DNA of 64,000 nucleotides from Halorubrum sp. F4. Its GTDB lineage: Archaea; Halobacteriota; Halobacteria; Halobacteriales; Haloferacaceae. Below, piece by piece: positions 43,477-52,824 of the stretch (positions are counted from its first letter, which is position 1; each line of letters opens with the position of its first letter). The DNA lies in NCBI RefSeq assembly GCF_027257195.1, contig NZ_JAPDFS010000001.1, positions 321,246 through 385,245 of the forward strand, in the 5' to 3' direction. Below the pieces are notes generated by a model, which saw only the letters and a program-made list of their open reading frames with translations, made no database searches and was not told the DNA's origin. Both the position numbers and the translations under genes were made by a program.

Positions 43477-44031
43477 TCAGCCGAGGAGGTAGCGGGCCGC
43501 GGGGAAGCGCTCGACGAGGGGCATCCCGCCGACCTCGATCCGCTCGATGTAGGCGTCGAGGCCGAGGATCCGGCCCGCGCCGAAGGCGGCGACCGTGAGG
43601 AACACGGCCGCGTAGATCAGCGTCGAGTCGAACAGCGCGAGGAACTCCCCCGCCCAGCCGCCGAGGTAGAACATCGTCATCTGGATGGCCCCGCCGAGCG
43701 CGGCCAGCCGGACGAACGCCCCGGCGATGAGCGCGACGCCGATGAGCACCTGCGTGACCGGGACGACGACGTTGACGACCTCCATGAGCGCCGGCATCGA
43801 CGCCATCGCGGCGTAGAGGCCGCTGACCGGGCTCGCGGGATCGACGTTCGCGAGGTATCCGGCCGCGTCGAACGGCCACTCCGTCGCCTTCCCGAGACCC
43901 GCGAACAGGATCATCCCGCCGATGAGCGCCCGGAGCAGGACGATGAACAGCGCCGACAGCGAGTGCGCCTTCCCCAACAGCGTGATGCCGCCGAACTCTC
44001 CGCCGAACTCGTTGGTAGTTTTCGTGGACAT
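43477..44031 (-). CDS. DoxX-family membrane protein
   Basis: 184 residues with four to five membrane helices. The first region LLRALIGGMILFAGLGKATEWP is the DoxX/DoxD signature. ALIAGAFVRLAALGGAIQM and MFYLGGWAGEFLALFDSTLIY follow. Members take part in thiosulfate or quinone-linked redox processes, but most are uncharacterised. The start at 44031 has a GGAG 8-11 nt upstream, a rare possible Shine-Dalgarno in this window. It follows nth on the same strand. Confidence 0.85.
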   Translation of the reverse strand: MSTKTTNEFGGEFGGITLLGKAHSLSALFIVLLRALIGGMILFAGLGKATEWPFDAAGYLANVDPASPVSGLYAAMASMPALMEVVNVVVPVTQVLIGVALIAGAFVRLAALGGAIQMTMFYLGGWAGEFLALFDSTLIYAAVFLTVAAFGAGRILGLDAYIERIEVGGMPLVERFPAARYLLG

Positions 44032-44166
44032 TGTGTCTCTCCTCACTTACGAGTACGCCGGGTGAACACATAAGAGGGGAAGCGGGTTCCACGATCCGGG
44101 GAAGGAAATCGTCGACTCCCCCGGTGAGCGGGGTCTTTATAACCGAACGCCGATACCTCTCGCCGC

Positions 44167-44850
44167 CTACCACTCCTCGCCGCTCGCCAGGTCGACGTCG
44201 GCGTCGGGTTTCGCGGAGGGACACAGGTCGACCAGCACGCACTCGTCACAGTCCGGGTTTATCGCGGTACACGTCGCCCGCCCGTGATCGATCATGAGGT
44301 GAGTGAACTGTTGCCAGTCCTCCTCCGGGACGATCCCGAGGAGGTCCTCCTCTATCGCCTCCGGTCGTTCCTCCTCCGTGATCCCCAGTCGGCGGGTGAG
44401 CCGCTGGACGTGCGTGTCGACGACGATCCCCTCGACGACGTCGTGGCCGTGCTGGAGGACGACGTTGGCGGTCTTGCGGCCCACGCCCGCGAGGTCGGTG
44501 AGTTCCGACATGGTGTCGGGGACCTCGCCGTCGTGTTTCTCCGCGATGTCCGCACACGCCGAGCGGATGTACTTCGCCTTGTTGTTGTAGTAGGTGATCG
44601 AGTTTATCGCCTCGGCCAGTTCCTCCTGGGGCGCGCTCGCGTAGTCCTCGGGGGTCTCATAGGTCTCGAAGAGGTCGGCACAGACCGCGTTGACGCGCTC
44701 GTCGGTACACTGTGCCGAGAGGATCACGGCGATCAGAAGCTCCAGCCGGTTCGAGTAGTTCAACGAGATGGTGGAGTCGGGATACTCCTCGTAGAGCCTC
44801 TCGAGGACCTCCTCGACCTGCGCCTCGCGCGTTTCGAGCGGCGTTCCCAT
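44167..44850 (-). CDS. nth: Endonuclease III
   Basis: 227-residue base-excision glycosylase/AP lyase for oxidised pyrimidines. The HhH motif is LAGVGRKTANVV with the catalytic Lys. The catalytic Asp is in VDTHVQRLTRRLG. The [4Fe-4S] site is C-x6-C-x2-C-x5-C (CTAINPDCDECVLVDLC). Length and all motifs are complete. It is divergent from a small membrane protein gene. Confidence 0.95.
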   Translation of the reverse strand: MGTPLETREAQVEEVLERLYEEYPDSTISLNYSNRLELLIAVILSAQCTDERVNAVCADLFETYETPEDYASAPQEELAEAINSITYYNNKAKYIRSACADIAEKHDGEVPDTMSELTDLAGVGRKTANVVLQHGHDVVEGIVVDTHVQRLTRRLGITEEERPEAIEEDLLGIVPEEDWQQFTHLMIDHGRATCTAINPDCDECVLVDLCPSAKPDADVDLASGEEW

Positions 44851-44981
44851 ACGCGTCGCACTCGCCGCCCGGCATAAAGCGATCCGGAACCGCCTTCGAG
44901 ACGACCCGAAACGGGTCTCGGGACGGTCGGGGATCGGCCGCAGAGCGACACTTTGAGGGCCCCTCCCGTGGAGGAACCGAC

Positions 44982-45359
44982 GTGTCCCGTTCCCGCGACC
45001 GGACCCGGCGCCATCCGGCGTACCTCCGGCGTCCGGAGGAGTTCTACACCCTCTGGATCGCCGCGACGTCGACGTACGGCGTCGGCGACATCGTCTCGAC
45101 GATCGCCTTCCTCGCGTACGTGCCCGCGGTCGAGGAGGCCAACCCGGTCGTCGCCCTGGCGCTGGACTCCTTCGGGCTCGCGGGGCTCGTCGCGCTCAAG
45201 ATCGCGGTGTACCTCGTCATGCTGTGGATCAGCGTCGTCGGAGCCCGGGAGGGTGACGGCCTCCTCTACTACTTCCCGCCCGTACTCCTGACCCTCGTCG
45301 GGCTCTATCTCACCGGATCCAACATCCGGCTGATGTGGATCGCGACCGGGACGGGGTGA
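44982..45359 (+). CDS. Small membrane protein (three helices)
   Basis: 125 residues from a GTG start: a basic N-terminus (SRSRDRTRRHPAYLRRPEEF), then TSTYGVGDIVSTIAFLAYV, LALDSFGLAGLVALKIAVYL and a final pair of hydrophobic stretches. No family is certain. The GTG at 44982 is supported by ACACTTTGAG about 27-34 nt upstream. The longer frame runs antisense to nth. Function unknown. Confidence 0.65.
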   Translation: MSRSRDRTRRHPAYLRRPEEFYTLWIAATSTYGVGDIVSTIAFLAYVPAVEEANPVVALALDSFGLAGLVALKIAVYLVMLWISVVGAREGDGLLYYFPPVLLTLVGLYLTGSNIRLMWIATGTG

Positions 45360-45378
45360 GACGGAACGGTCGCGCGGT

Positions 45379-46425
45379 CTACGCCGAGAGGTCCTCGACG
45401 ACCGCCTCCACTCGATCGACCGCGTCGTCGACGTCGTCGCCGTCGATCCCGAGGTGGGTGGTGAAGCGGGTCGTGTACGTGTCGAACTCACCGCAGCCGA
45501 CGCCGGCGTCGGTACAGGCCTCGACGAACTCGCCCGCCTCGATCCCGGCGTCCTCGGTGTCAGCGACGACGATGTTCGTGTCGGGCTCGGGCACCGAGAC
45601 GCCCGGGAGGCCGTCGAGCCCGGCAGCGAGGGCGGCGGCGTTCGCGTGGTCCTCGGCGAGCCGGTCGACGTTCTCCAGCGCGAGCAGTCCGGGTGCCGCG
45701 ATCATCCCGGCCTGTCGCATCCCGCCGCCGAAGAGCTTGCGGACCCGTCGTGCCTCCTCGATGAAGGCCTCCTCGCCCGCGAGGATCGACCCGACCGGCG
45801 CGCCGAGCCCCTTCGAGAGACAGAAGGTGACGCTGTCGATCCCCTCGACGAGGTCGGGCGCGGGCGTATCGAGCGCGACGCTCGCGTTGAACACGCGTGC
45901 GCCGTCGAGGTGAACCGGAACGCCGGCGTCGCGCGCGGCGGTCGCGGCGGCGTCGAGGCGCTCCTTCGGCACGGCGATCCCGCCGCGGTAGTTGTGGGTG
46001 TTCTCGAGCGTCAGGAGGCCGGTTCCGGGTCGGTGGAGGTCCTCCTCGACGATCCCCCGCTCGACCGCCTCGGGAGTCGGGACGCAGCGCTCGCCGGCGT
46101 CGATCGTCCGCGTCTGGAGCCCCGAGAGCGCGGACGCGCCCGCGAGTTCCCACCGGTAGACGTGTGACTCCCGCTCCAGGAGCACCTCCTGGCCGGGGTC
46201 GGTGTGGACGTTGATCGCGATCTGGTTGGCCATCGTTCCGCTCGGCGTGTAGAGGGCGGCCTCCATGCCGACGGCGTCGGCCGCGCGGCGTTCCAGTTCG
46301 TTGACCGTCGGGTCGTCGCGATACACGTCGTCGCCGACGTCGGCGTCGCGGGCGGCGTCCCGCATCGCCTCCGAGGGGCGGGTGACGGTGTCCGAACGCA
46401 TGTCGATGAAGTCGTCCGTGGACAT
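45379..46425 (-). CDS. ltaE: L-threonine aldolase (low-specificity)
   Basis: 348-residue PLP enzyme that cleaves threonine/allo-threonine to glycine and acetaldehyde. It opens IDMRSDTVTRPSEAMRDA and shows YTPSGTMANQIA and ENTHNYRGG. Asp in HLDGARVFNA and the PLP lysine in FCLSKGLGAPVGS follow. Length is normal. Convergent with the small membrane protein gene; a 26-bp tandem duplication lies upstream. Confidence 0.92.
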   Translation of the reverse strand: MSTDDFIDMRSDTVTRPSEAMRDAARDADVGDDVYRDDPTVNELERRAADAVGMEAALYTPSGTMANQIAINVHTDPGQEVLLERESHVYRWELAGASALSGLQTRTIDAGERCVPTPEAVERGIVEEDLHRPGTGLLTLENTHNYRGGIAVPKERLDAAATAARDAGVPVHLDGARVFNASVALDTPAPDLVEGIDSVTFCLSKGLGAPVGSILAGEEAFIEEARRVRKLFGGGMRQAGMIAAPGLLALENVDRLAEDHANAAALAAGLDGLPGVSVPEPDTNIVVADTEDAGIEAGEFVEACTDAGVGCGEFDTYTTRFTTHLGIDGDDVDDAVDRVEAVVEDLSA

Positions 46426-46495
46426 CTCTATCCCGGCGTTTCGCGGCCGGCATCAAATAGCTCGCGCTCTCGGAACCGTCCCGTCGGATCGCAAC

Positions 46496-46547
46496 CTGCC
46501 GGGTCACGAAGGTCCCCGCCGCTGCCGGGTCACGAAGGTCCCCGCCG
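46496..46547. repeat. 26-bp perfect tandem duplication
   Basis: Two exact copies of a 26-nt unit beginning CTGCCGGGTCACGAAGG, at 46496-46521 and 46522-46547. It lies in the divergent region between threonine aldolase and the M32 carboxypeptidase, 52 bp before the latter's start. Confidence 0.8.
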
Positions 46548-46599
46548 ATCGGATTCCGGGAGCGCGTCCTTCTTAACGCACCCGACCGTTCCACGCGGT

Positions 46600-48126
46600 A
46601 TGGCAACGGAAGCCGCATCCGACGACGGGTCCGACGCGCCGGACGCGTACGACGCCCTCCTCGAGCGCGCGAAACGCTGGAACGCGGTCGGCAGCGCGGC
46701 CGGCGTGCTCGGCTGGGACCAGCAGGTGATGATGCCCGAGGGCGGGACGCCCGCCCGCTCGAAACAGCTCTCGACGCTCTCGTCGGTCCGCCACGACATG
46801 CTGACCGACGACGAGACCGGCGAGCTCCTCGACGAACTCGAGGGGGCCGGGTTGACCGACGAGCGGGCGGCGGTCGTCCGCGAGATCCGCCGCGAGTACG
46901 ACCGCGCCGACGCCGTCCCCGTCGAACTGGTCGAGGAGATAAGCGAGACGAGTTCGGAGGCGCTCGCGGCCTGGGAGGAGGCGAGAGCCGAGGACGACTT
47001 CGAGGCGTTCGCGCCGCACCTGGAGAAGCACGTCGAGCTCAAACGCGAGTACGCGGAGCACATCGACCCCGACCGCGACCCCTACGCGGTGCTCTTCGAG
47101 GACTACGAGCCGTGTCTGTCGATCGAGCGTGCCGAAACGATCCTCGAGGAACTGCGCGAGACGCTCGTCCCCATGATCGACGAGATCCGGGAGTCCGACC
47201 GCGACCTCGCCGTCGACACCTTCGAGGGGACGTTCCCCGAGGAGACGCAGGAGGCGCTCGCGCGCGACGCCTTGGAGCTCGTGGGGTACGACTTCGACCG
47301 CGGTCGTCTCGACGTCTCCTCGCACCCGTTCACCTCCGGCAACCAGTTCGACTGCCGAGTGACGACGCGCTTCGACGAGTCCGACCCGCTCGGCGCGATC
47401 GGCTCGACGATCCACGAGTTCGGCCACGCTCAGTACAACCTCGGGCTCCCGCAGGAACACTGGGGAACCCCGCTCGGGGAGTCCCGCGACCTCTCCGTCC
47501 ACGAGTCGCAGTCGCGGCTCTTCGAGAACCACGTCGGGCGGAGCCGGGCGTTCTGGGAGCTGTTCCTCCCGACGTTCAAGGAACGCTTCCCCGAGACGGC
47601 GGACGCGACCGTCGAGGACGCCTACGAGGCCGCGAACCAGGTGTACGAGGACAACTTCATCCGCGTCGAGGCCGACGAGCTCACCTACCACCTCCACATC
47701 GTTGTCCGGTTCGAGATCGAGCGCGACCTGATCCGCGGCGACCTCGCCGTCGAGGACGTGCCCGAGGTCTGGAACGACAAGTACGAGGAGTACCTCGGGA
47801 TCCGGCCCGAGACGGACGCCGAGGGGTGTCTCCAGGACATCCACTGGAGCCACGGCAACTTCGGCTACTTCCCGACCTACTCGCTCGGGTCCGTCATGGC
47901 GGCCCAGCTGTACGCGGCCGCGGAGGACGACATCGACGACCTCGAGGGCTCGATCGCCGACGGAGACTTCGACCCGCTTCGCGAGTGGCTCGGAGAGAAC
48001 GTTCACCGCCACGGCTCCCGCTACGAGACGAACGACCTGGTGAGGCGCGCGACCGGCGAGGACTTCTCTGCGGACGCGTTCCTCGAGTACGTCGAGGGGA
48101 AGTACGGCGAGCTGTACGACCTCTAG
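46600..48126 (+). CDS. Carboxypeptidase Taq (M32 metallopeptidase)
   Basis: 508-residue zinc carboxypeptidase. HEFGH in GSTIHEFGHAQYNLGLPQ is the zinc motif, followed by the ESQSRLFENHVGRS segment with the third ligand Glu. The N-terminal half is helical (VLGWDQQVMMPEGG). It removes C-terminal residues from peptides in the cytoplasm. A TTCTTAAC element about 24-32 nt before the ATG at 46600 fixes the start. Confidence 0.94.
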   Translation: MATEAASDDGSDAPDAYDALLERAKRWNAVGSAAGVLGWDQQVMMPEGGTPARSKQLSTLSSVRHDMLTDDETGELLDELEGAGLTDERAAVVREIRREYDRADAVPVELVEEISETSSEALAAWEEARAEDDFEAFAPHLEKHVELKREYAEHIDPDRDPYAVLFEDYEPCLSIERAETILEELRETLVPMIDEIRESDRDLAVDTFEGTFPEETQEALARDALELVGYDFDRGRLDVSSHPFTSGNQFDCRVTTRFDESDPLGAIGSTIHEFGHAQYNLGLPQEHWGTPLGESRDLSVHESQSRLFENHVGRSRAFWELFLPTFKERFPETADATVEDAYEAANQVYEDNFIRVEADELTYHLHIVVRFEIERDLIRGDLAVEDVPEVWNDKYEEYLGIRPETDAEGCLQDIHWSHGNFGYFPTYSLGSVMAAQLYAAAEDDIDDLEGSIADGDFDPLREWLGENVHRHGSRYETNDLVRRATGEDFSADAFLEYVEGKYGELYDL

Positions 48127-48146
48127 GAGGGACCGACTCCTTCCGT

Positions 48147-49259
48147 TCAGACCCCGCGAGCGACCCGCTCGCCCACGTCGAGCCCGTTCGCGAGCGCGGC
48201 GTGGAGTCGCCCCTCGCCGGCGACCCAGTCGCCGAGGACGTACAGCCCCTCACGCGCCGCCGCGTCGACCGGATCCTCCCCGGGAGTTGGCTCGCGATCG
48301 AGTTCGCCCTCGGGGATCGCGTAACGCCAGCCCTGGTGGTCGGTCCAGTCGGGATCGAGGAGACGGTCGTCTCCCACGATCTCGGCGGCGTGACCGGCGA
48401 GTTCGGCCACGTTGTCGGCGGGGTCGGCGTCGTACCGCTCGGCCGACCACTCGCCGCCCGCCTGGACGACGAGCAGCGACTCGCCGTCGGGAACGTGGCC
48501 GGCCTTACACTCCTCGCGGGAGATCCAGCCGACCGGGTGTTCCTTGTCCGCGTTCACGAGCCCGTAGTACGGTCGATCGAGCGCGAAGGGGTAGTGGAGG
48601 ACCGCGGTCCAGACGGTGCGGTAGGGCACGTCGGCGGCGGCCGCGCGGAGTCGCTCGCGGACGGGTGACTCCCACTCGGCGTCCGCGAGCAGTTCGGCGG
48701 TCTGGGGCGCCGGCGGGTTCACGAGCAGGACGTCGAACGGTCCCCACGAGTCGCCGTCGGTGTCGACGAGGGTCCACGAGCGATCGCCGCGTTCGTCTCC
48801 GTTCCCGCCGTTCACGCCGTCCTCGTGGTTCCCGTCCTCCCGTCGGATCGTCTCGACGCGGGTCCGCCGGTGGACCGTCGCGTCGGTCCCGCCGAACAGT
48901 CGTTTGGCGATCTGGGTGAGTCCCCGCCGGTAGCTCCACTTGTGGTCGTCGGCGTCGCGACCGGGCGACACCTCGCCCGACTCGTCGAAGGTGTAGACGG
49001 GTTCGACCGCGTCGACCATCCCCTCGTCGTCGAGGGTCTCGGTGACGAGTTCGACGACTCGATCGTCGTCCGCCTTGAGATAGTTCGCACCGTAGTCGTA
49101 CACGAGGTCCCGGTCGTCGTTCCGTCGAGTCGCGGCCCGCCCACAGAGCCCGCCCGATTTCTCGAGGACGGTCACGTCGGCGTCCGGAACGGCCGAGTCG
49201 AGGACGTGTGTCGCCGCGGCCGCGGCCGCGCCCGCGCCGACGATGCCGATGGTGGTCAT
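48147..49259 (-). CDS. Renalase-like FAD-dependent oxidoreductase
   Basis: 370-residue flavoprotein. The N-terminal dinucleotide motif GIVGAGAAAAAATHVL binds FAD, and LEKSGGLCGRAATRR follows as in renalase/amine-oxidase relatives. The C-terminal FAD block is YVLGDWVAGEGRLHAALANG. A 20-residue Gly/Asp/Asn-rich insert lies near residue 150. Renalases oxidise alternative NAD(P)H isomers; whether this one does is unknown. It converges on the M32 gene. Confidence 0.85.
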   Translation of the reverse strand: MTTIGIVGAGAAAAAATHVLDSAVPDADVTVLEKSGGLCGRAATRRNDDRDLVYDYGANYLKADDDRVVELVTETLDDEGMVDAVEPVYTFDESGEVSPGRDADDHKWSYRRGLTQIAKRLFGGTDATVHRRTRVETIRREDGNHEDGVNGGNGDERGDRSWTLVDTDGDSWGPFDVLLVNPPAPQTAELLADAEWESPVRERLRAAAADVPYRTVWTAVLHYPFALDRPYYGLVNADKEHPVGWISREECKAGHVPDGESLLVVQAGGEWSAERYDADPADNVAELAGHAAEIVGDDRLLDPDWTDHQGWRYAIPEGELDREPTPGEDPVDAAAREGLYVLGDWVAGEGRLHAALANGLDVGERVARGV

Positions 49260-49314
49260 CGTTGTCTCGACTATGGACGCGACGGGCTAACACTTGTCGG
49301 GGAACGTGCGCGCT

Positions 49315-50334
49315 TCAAGGAACGATCTCGAACCGTGCGCCGCCCTCGATCCCCTCTGTCACGGAGACGTCCCAGCCGTGGGCGTCCGCGATCCGGGCCA
49401 CGATCGAGAGACCGTAGCCGGTCCCGTCCTCCGTCGTCGAGTAGCCGTACTCGAACACCTCTCGACGGACGCTCTCGGGGATCCCGGGGCCGTCGTCGGC
49501 GACGTACAAGGTTCCGTCCGGCGTCCGACCGACGTGGACCGTCACGTCCGATCCGGCGTGCTCGACGCAGTTCCCGAAGAGGTTCTCGAGGAGTTCGCGA
49601 AAACGGCTCTCGTCGGCCTCGATCGTTCCCAACGCGGAGTCGATCCGCAGGGTCGCCCCCCGCGTGTCCACGTTCCGCCACGACTCGCGGACGCTCTCCT
49701 CGACCGCTACGGGCTCGGTCTCGCCGATCGACCGTCCCTCCTTCGAGAGCGCCAACACGTCCTCGACGAGGTCGTCGATCCTGGAGAGCGACTCGGCGAT
49801 GCTTTCGAGTTCGGGGTCGTCGCGGCTCTCTCGAGCGATTTCGGTGTACCCGATGGCGACTGAAAGCGGGTTGCGGATGTCGTGTGCGAGGATGTCCGCG
49901 AACTCGTCGAGGCGTTCCTTCTGGTCGCGGAGGTCCTCCTCGCGGCGCTTCCGTTCGGTGACGTCTCGGACGATCCCCGTGAAGTACTGTTCGCCGTCGT
50001 ACTCGTGTTCCCGAAGGCTGACGAGCGTCGGCACCTCGTGGCCGTCCTTGTGTTGGGCGGGGAGTTCGATCCCGTCCCAGTCGATGTTCCGTTCTCCGGT
50101 CCGGACGTACGCCGCGAGCGCTGAGGCGTGGACCGGCTGGAGCCGCTCCGGGATGATCTTCATCTTCGAGCTCCCGATCAGCTCGTCGGGGGCGTATCCC
50201 AGAATGTCCTCGATCGCGGGATTGGCGTAGACGATCTCGCTTTCGGCGTCGATCGTCAACATCCCCTCCGAGGCGTTCTCGACGAGGGTCCGATAGAAAT
50301 CGTCGGAGGCGACGGGTGGATCCGGCGATCTCAT
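49315..50334 (-). CDS. PAS-domain sensor histidine kinase
   Basis: 339 residues without membrane helices. One PAS domain (about 12-125, VENASEGMLTIDAESEIVYANP) is followed by HisKA with LAHDIRNPLS (His151) and HATPase with LLENLFGNCVEHAG, DDGPGIP and GTGYGLSIV. The Met at 50334 is chosen because a GTTAACTAT element is 31-40 nt upstream; the longer frame is encoded by a tandem repeat. It lies downstream of another kinase on the same strand. No response regulator with an output domain is adjacent. Confidence 0.88.
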   Translation of the reverse strand: MRSPDPPVASDDFYRTLVENASEGMLTIDAESEIVYANPAIEDILGYAPDELIGSSKMKIIPERLQPVHASALAAYVRTGERNIDWDGIELPAQHKDGHEVPTLVSLREHEYDGEQYFTGIVRDVTERKRREEDLRDQKERLDEFADILAHDIRNPLSVAIGYTEIARESRDDPELESIAESLSRIDDLVEDVLALSKEGRSIGETEPVAVEESVRESWRNVDTRGATLRIDSALGTIEADESRFRELLENLFGNCVEHAGSDVTVHVGRTPDGTLYVADDGPGIPESVRREVFEYGYSTTEDGTGYGLSIVARIADAHGWDVSVTEGIEGGARFEIVP

Positions 50335-50419
50335 CGCTTCACGAACACGTCCGGGGTCCCGATAGTTAACTGTTGATACCCGCCCACGCGGGAGTGTCGT
50401 CCGCGTCCGATCGTCACTC

Positions 50420-50461
50420 ATCCACCTCCGACCGTCACTCATCCACCTCCGACCGTCACTC
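50420..50461. repeat. 21-bp tandem duplication at the end of a kinase gene
   Basis: Two exact copies of ATCCACCTCCGACCGTCACTC at 50420-50440 and 50441-50461, plus a degenerate third copy just before. The second copy covers the stop codon of the 729-residue kinase (50456-50458). Confidence 0.7.
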
Positions 50462-52645
50462 GGTCACGATCTCGAATCGAACGCCGTCGAGCGCGTTCGC
50501 GTCGGCGATGTCGATCTCCCAGCCGTGGGCCAACACGATCTGTCTGACGCTCGCCATCCCCATCCCGATCCCCTCGTCCCCCGTCTTCGTCGAGAACCCC
50601 GGGATGAAGACGTGCTCGCGATGTTCCGGGTCGATCCCCGAACCGTTGTCCTCGTAGAACACCCCGCCGTCGAAGCGACCGACGCGGACGTCGACGTCAG
50701 CGGGCCCGTGTTCGATCGAGTTCCCGACCAGGTTCTCCAACAGCCGCTGGAGCGCGTCGGGGTCCGCGTCGATCCGCACGTCGTCCGGTGCCGTGTACGA
50801 CGCGGCCGCGGGCGGATCGACGGCGGTCCAGACGTCGTCCAACACGGGGGCGAGTTCGACGGACCGTACGTCCGAGACGATCTCGCCGGACTGGAGGGTG
50901 TTCACGAGGTCGGTCCGGAGGTCGTCGACCCGCTCCATCGCCCGGATCGCGTGTTCGACGTGTTCCATATCGCCGGTCTCGTGTGCCAGCTCCAACCGCC
51001 CGGTAACCGTCGATATCGGGCTCTGAAGGTCGTGTGAGACGAAGCTTGCGAGCTCGTCGAGCCGCTCTTTCCGCCGCCGAAGCTCGCGAGTTCGCTCCGC
51101 CAGCTCCCGAGTCCGCCGAACCCGTTCCGTCACGTCCGTCGCGGAGACGACGATCCGCGTCACGTCCCCCTCGTCGTCGAAAACGGGACGGAGCGTCCCC
51201 TCGACCGTCGCCGGTTCGTCGATCCCCCCATCGCTGTGATGTGTGGCGTCGTATTCGACGTAGTCCCCGGCTGCGGCCTCCTCGATCCACCGCTCGACGG
51301 CCTCGCGCTGGTCGTCGGTCCACCAGGGTGTCTCCGAGAACGGCTCCCCGACGACGTCGTCGCGTGCGGCGTCGAGGTACCCGATCGCCGTGTCGTTCAC
51401 GTCGAGCGTGGTGCCGTCGGTGTCGAGGAGGCCGACGAGGAGGTTCGGGTCGTTGAATATCGCCTCGAAGTCGCGTTCCGTCCGTCTGAGCGCCAGTTCA
51501 CGCCGCTTGAGCTCCGTGATGTCTCTCCCCTCCGGGACGAGAAGCGTCACCTCGTCGTCCCCGTTCGTGACCGGACGGACGGAGAAGTCGACGAACGCCC
51601 TCCCGTCCTCCCCGCGGATCGTGACCTCATCGCGATAGAGCTCACCGTCGCGTGCGGTCTCGACCGCCTCGCGGGCGGTCTCCCGGGCGTCCGGTCCCGA
51701 CTGGAACCACGGTCCCTCCCACAGCGGCTCCCCGACGACCGCCTCCCGATCGACGCCGGCGAACGAGAGCGCGGCGTCGTTCGCCTCCAGGATCGTGCCG
51801 TCCGGTTCGGTCAGGCCGGTGAGCTGATAGGTGTTGTCGAAGATCGCCTCGAATCGGCGTTCCCGACGTTTCGACTCCGTGACGTCGGTGATGAACCCCT
51901 CGACCGATTCCCCGTCCGTCGTGGCGAGGTCGACGGCCCGGCCGCGCTCCCACACCCACTTCGTCTCGCCACCCTCCGTCCGGATCCGGTAGGTACACTC
52001 GAAGGGATCGTCCCGTTCGATCGCGCCCTGGATCGCGTCCCAGACTCGGTCCCGGTCGTCCGGATGGATGGCGTCCTCTCCCCAGACGAGGTCGCCCGTC
52101 ACGAACCGGTCCGTCTCGTATCCGGTGAGCTTTTCGAGGTCACCCTCGACGTCCTCCATCGGCCACCCGGGCTCGTTCCGGCAGCGGTAGACGACTCCCG
52201 GGAGGTTGCTGACGAGGGTCTCGAGGTACCGCTTCTGCCGCGAGACCGCGCGTCGAGACCGATCGCGCTCGACGACGTTCTCGATCCGATTCGCCAAGAG
52301 CGTGTACTGGTCAGTTCCGCTCTCCTTTTGGAGGTACTCCGTCACTCCCGCGGAGACCGCGTCGCTCGCGACCGTCTCCGAGCCCTTCCCCGTGAACAGC
52401 ACGAACGGGAGGTCGGGACGTTCCTCACGGATCGACTCGAGGAGTTCGATCCCGTCCATTCCGGGCATGTCGTGATCGGAGACGATACAATCGATCCCGC
52501 CGCTTCTCGCCGCCTCCAGCGCTGCCGTCGGATCCGTCTCGGTTCGGACGTCGATCCGCTCGCTCTCCCGTTCCAGGAACTCGGCCGCGAGGTCCGTGAA
52601 CGCGGCGTCGTCGTCGACGTGAAGCACCCGGATCGGATCGGTCAC
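50456..52645 (-). CDS. Hybrid sensor: receiver, three PAS domains, histidine kinase
   Basis: 729 residues. The receiver (1-120) has DDD at 11-13, phosphoacceptor Asp57 in VSDHDMPGMDG and Lys in QKESG. PAS domains lie at about 140-255, 260-375 and 385-500. HisKA contains FVSHDLQSPIS and the HATPase contains LLENLVGNSIEHG and DNGSGIDPEH. It starts at a GTG. An AGGAGG lies 6-11 nt upstream, but a TATA-like CCTATTAATG 23-32 nt upstream implies a leaderless mRNA. An N-terminal receiver suggests it accepts signal from another kinase. Confidence 0.87.
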   Translation of the reverse strand: MTDPIRVLHVDDDAAFTDLAAEFLERESERIDVRTETDPTAALEAARSGGIDCIVSDHDMPGMDGIELLESIREERPDLPFVLFTGKGSETVASDAVSAGVTEYLQKESGTDQYTLLANRIENVVERDRSRRAVSRQKRYLETLVSNLPGVVYRCRNEPGWPMEDVEGDLEKLTGYETDRFVTGDLVWGEDAIHPDDRDRVWDAIQGAIERDDPFECTYRIRTEGGETKWVWERGRAVDLATTDGESVEGFITDVTESKRRERRFEAIFDNTYQLTGLTEPDGTILEANDAALSFAGVDREAVVGEPLWEGPWFQSGPDARETAREAVETARDGELYRDEVTIRGEDGRAFVDFSVRPVTNGDDEVTLLVPEGRDITELKRRELALRRTERDFEAIFNDPNLLVGLLDTDGTTLDVNDTAIGYLDAARDDVVGEPFSETPWWTDDQREAVERWIEEAAAGDYVEYDATHHSDGGIDEPATVEGTLRPVFDDEGDVTRIVVSATDVTERVRRTRELAERTRELRRRKERLDELASFVSHDLQSPISTVTGRLELAHETGDMEHVEHAIRAMERVDDLRTDLVNTLQSGEIVSDVRSVELAPVLDDVWTAVDPPAAASYTAPDDVRIDADPDALQRLLENLVGNSIEHGPADVDVRVGRFDGGVFYEDNGSGIDPEHREHVFIPGFSTKTGDEGIGMGMASVRQIVLAHGWEIDIADANALDGVRFEIVTE

Positions 52646-52824
52646 GGGGTCCTCCTATTCGGCGAACATTAATAGGCGTTGTCCACCGGATCGCGGGGTC
52701 TGAGACACACGCGGGCGGTCCGTCCGCCTCCGACATCGACGACGTGGTCCAGAACGGAGCCCCACGCGAGAGCCCTCCCGCGACGAACGAGGTCGTCGGA
52801 TCGAGCGAAGCGGGGGAACGTGGT

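Noticed and set aside
52646-52656. AGGAGG before the 729-residue kinase as a true Shine-Dalgarno
   Set aside because: Not firmly accepted: the TATA-like box 23-32 nt from the GTG would start the mRNA at or inside this site, so it may be chance.
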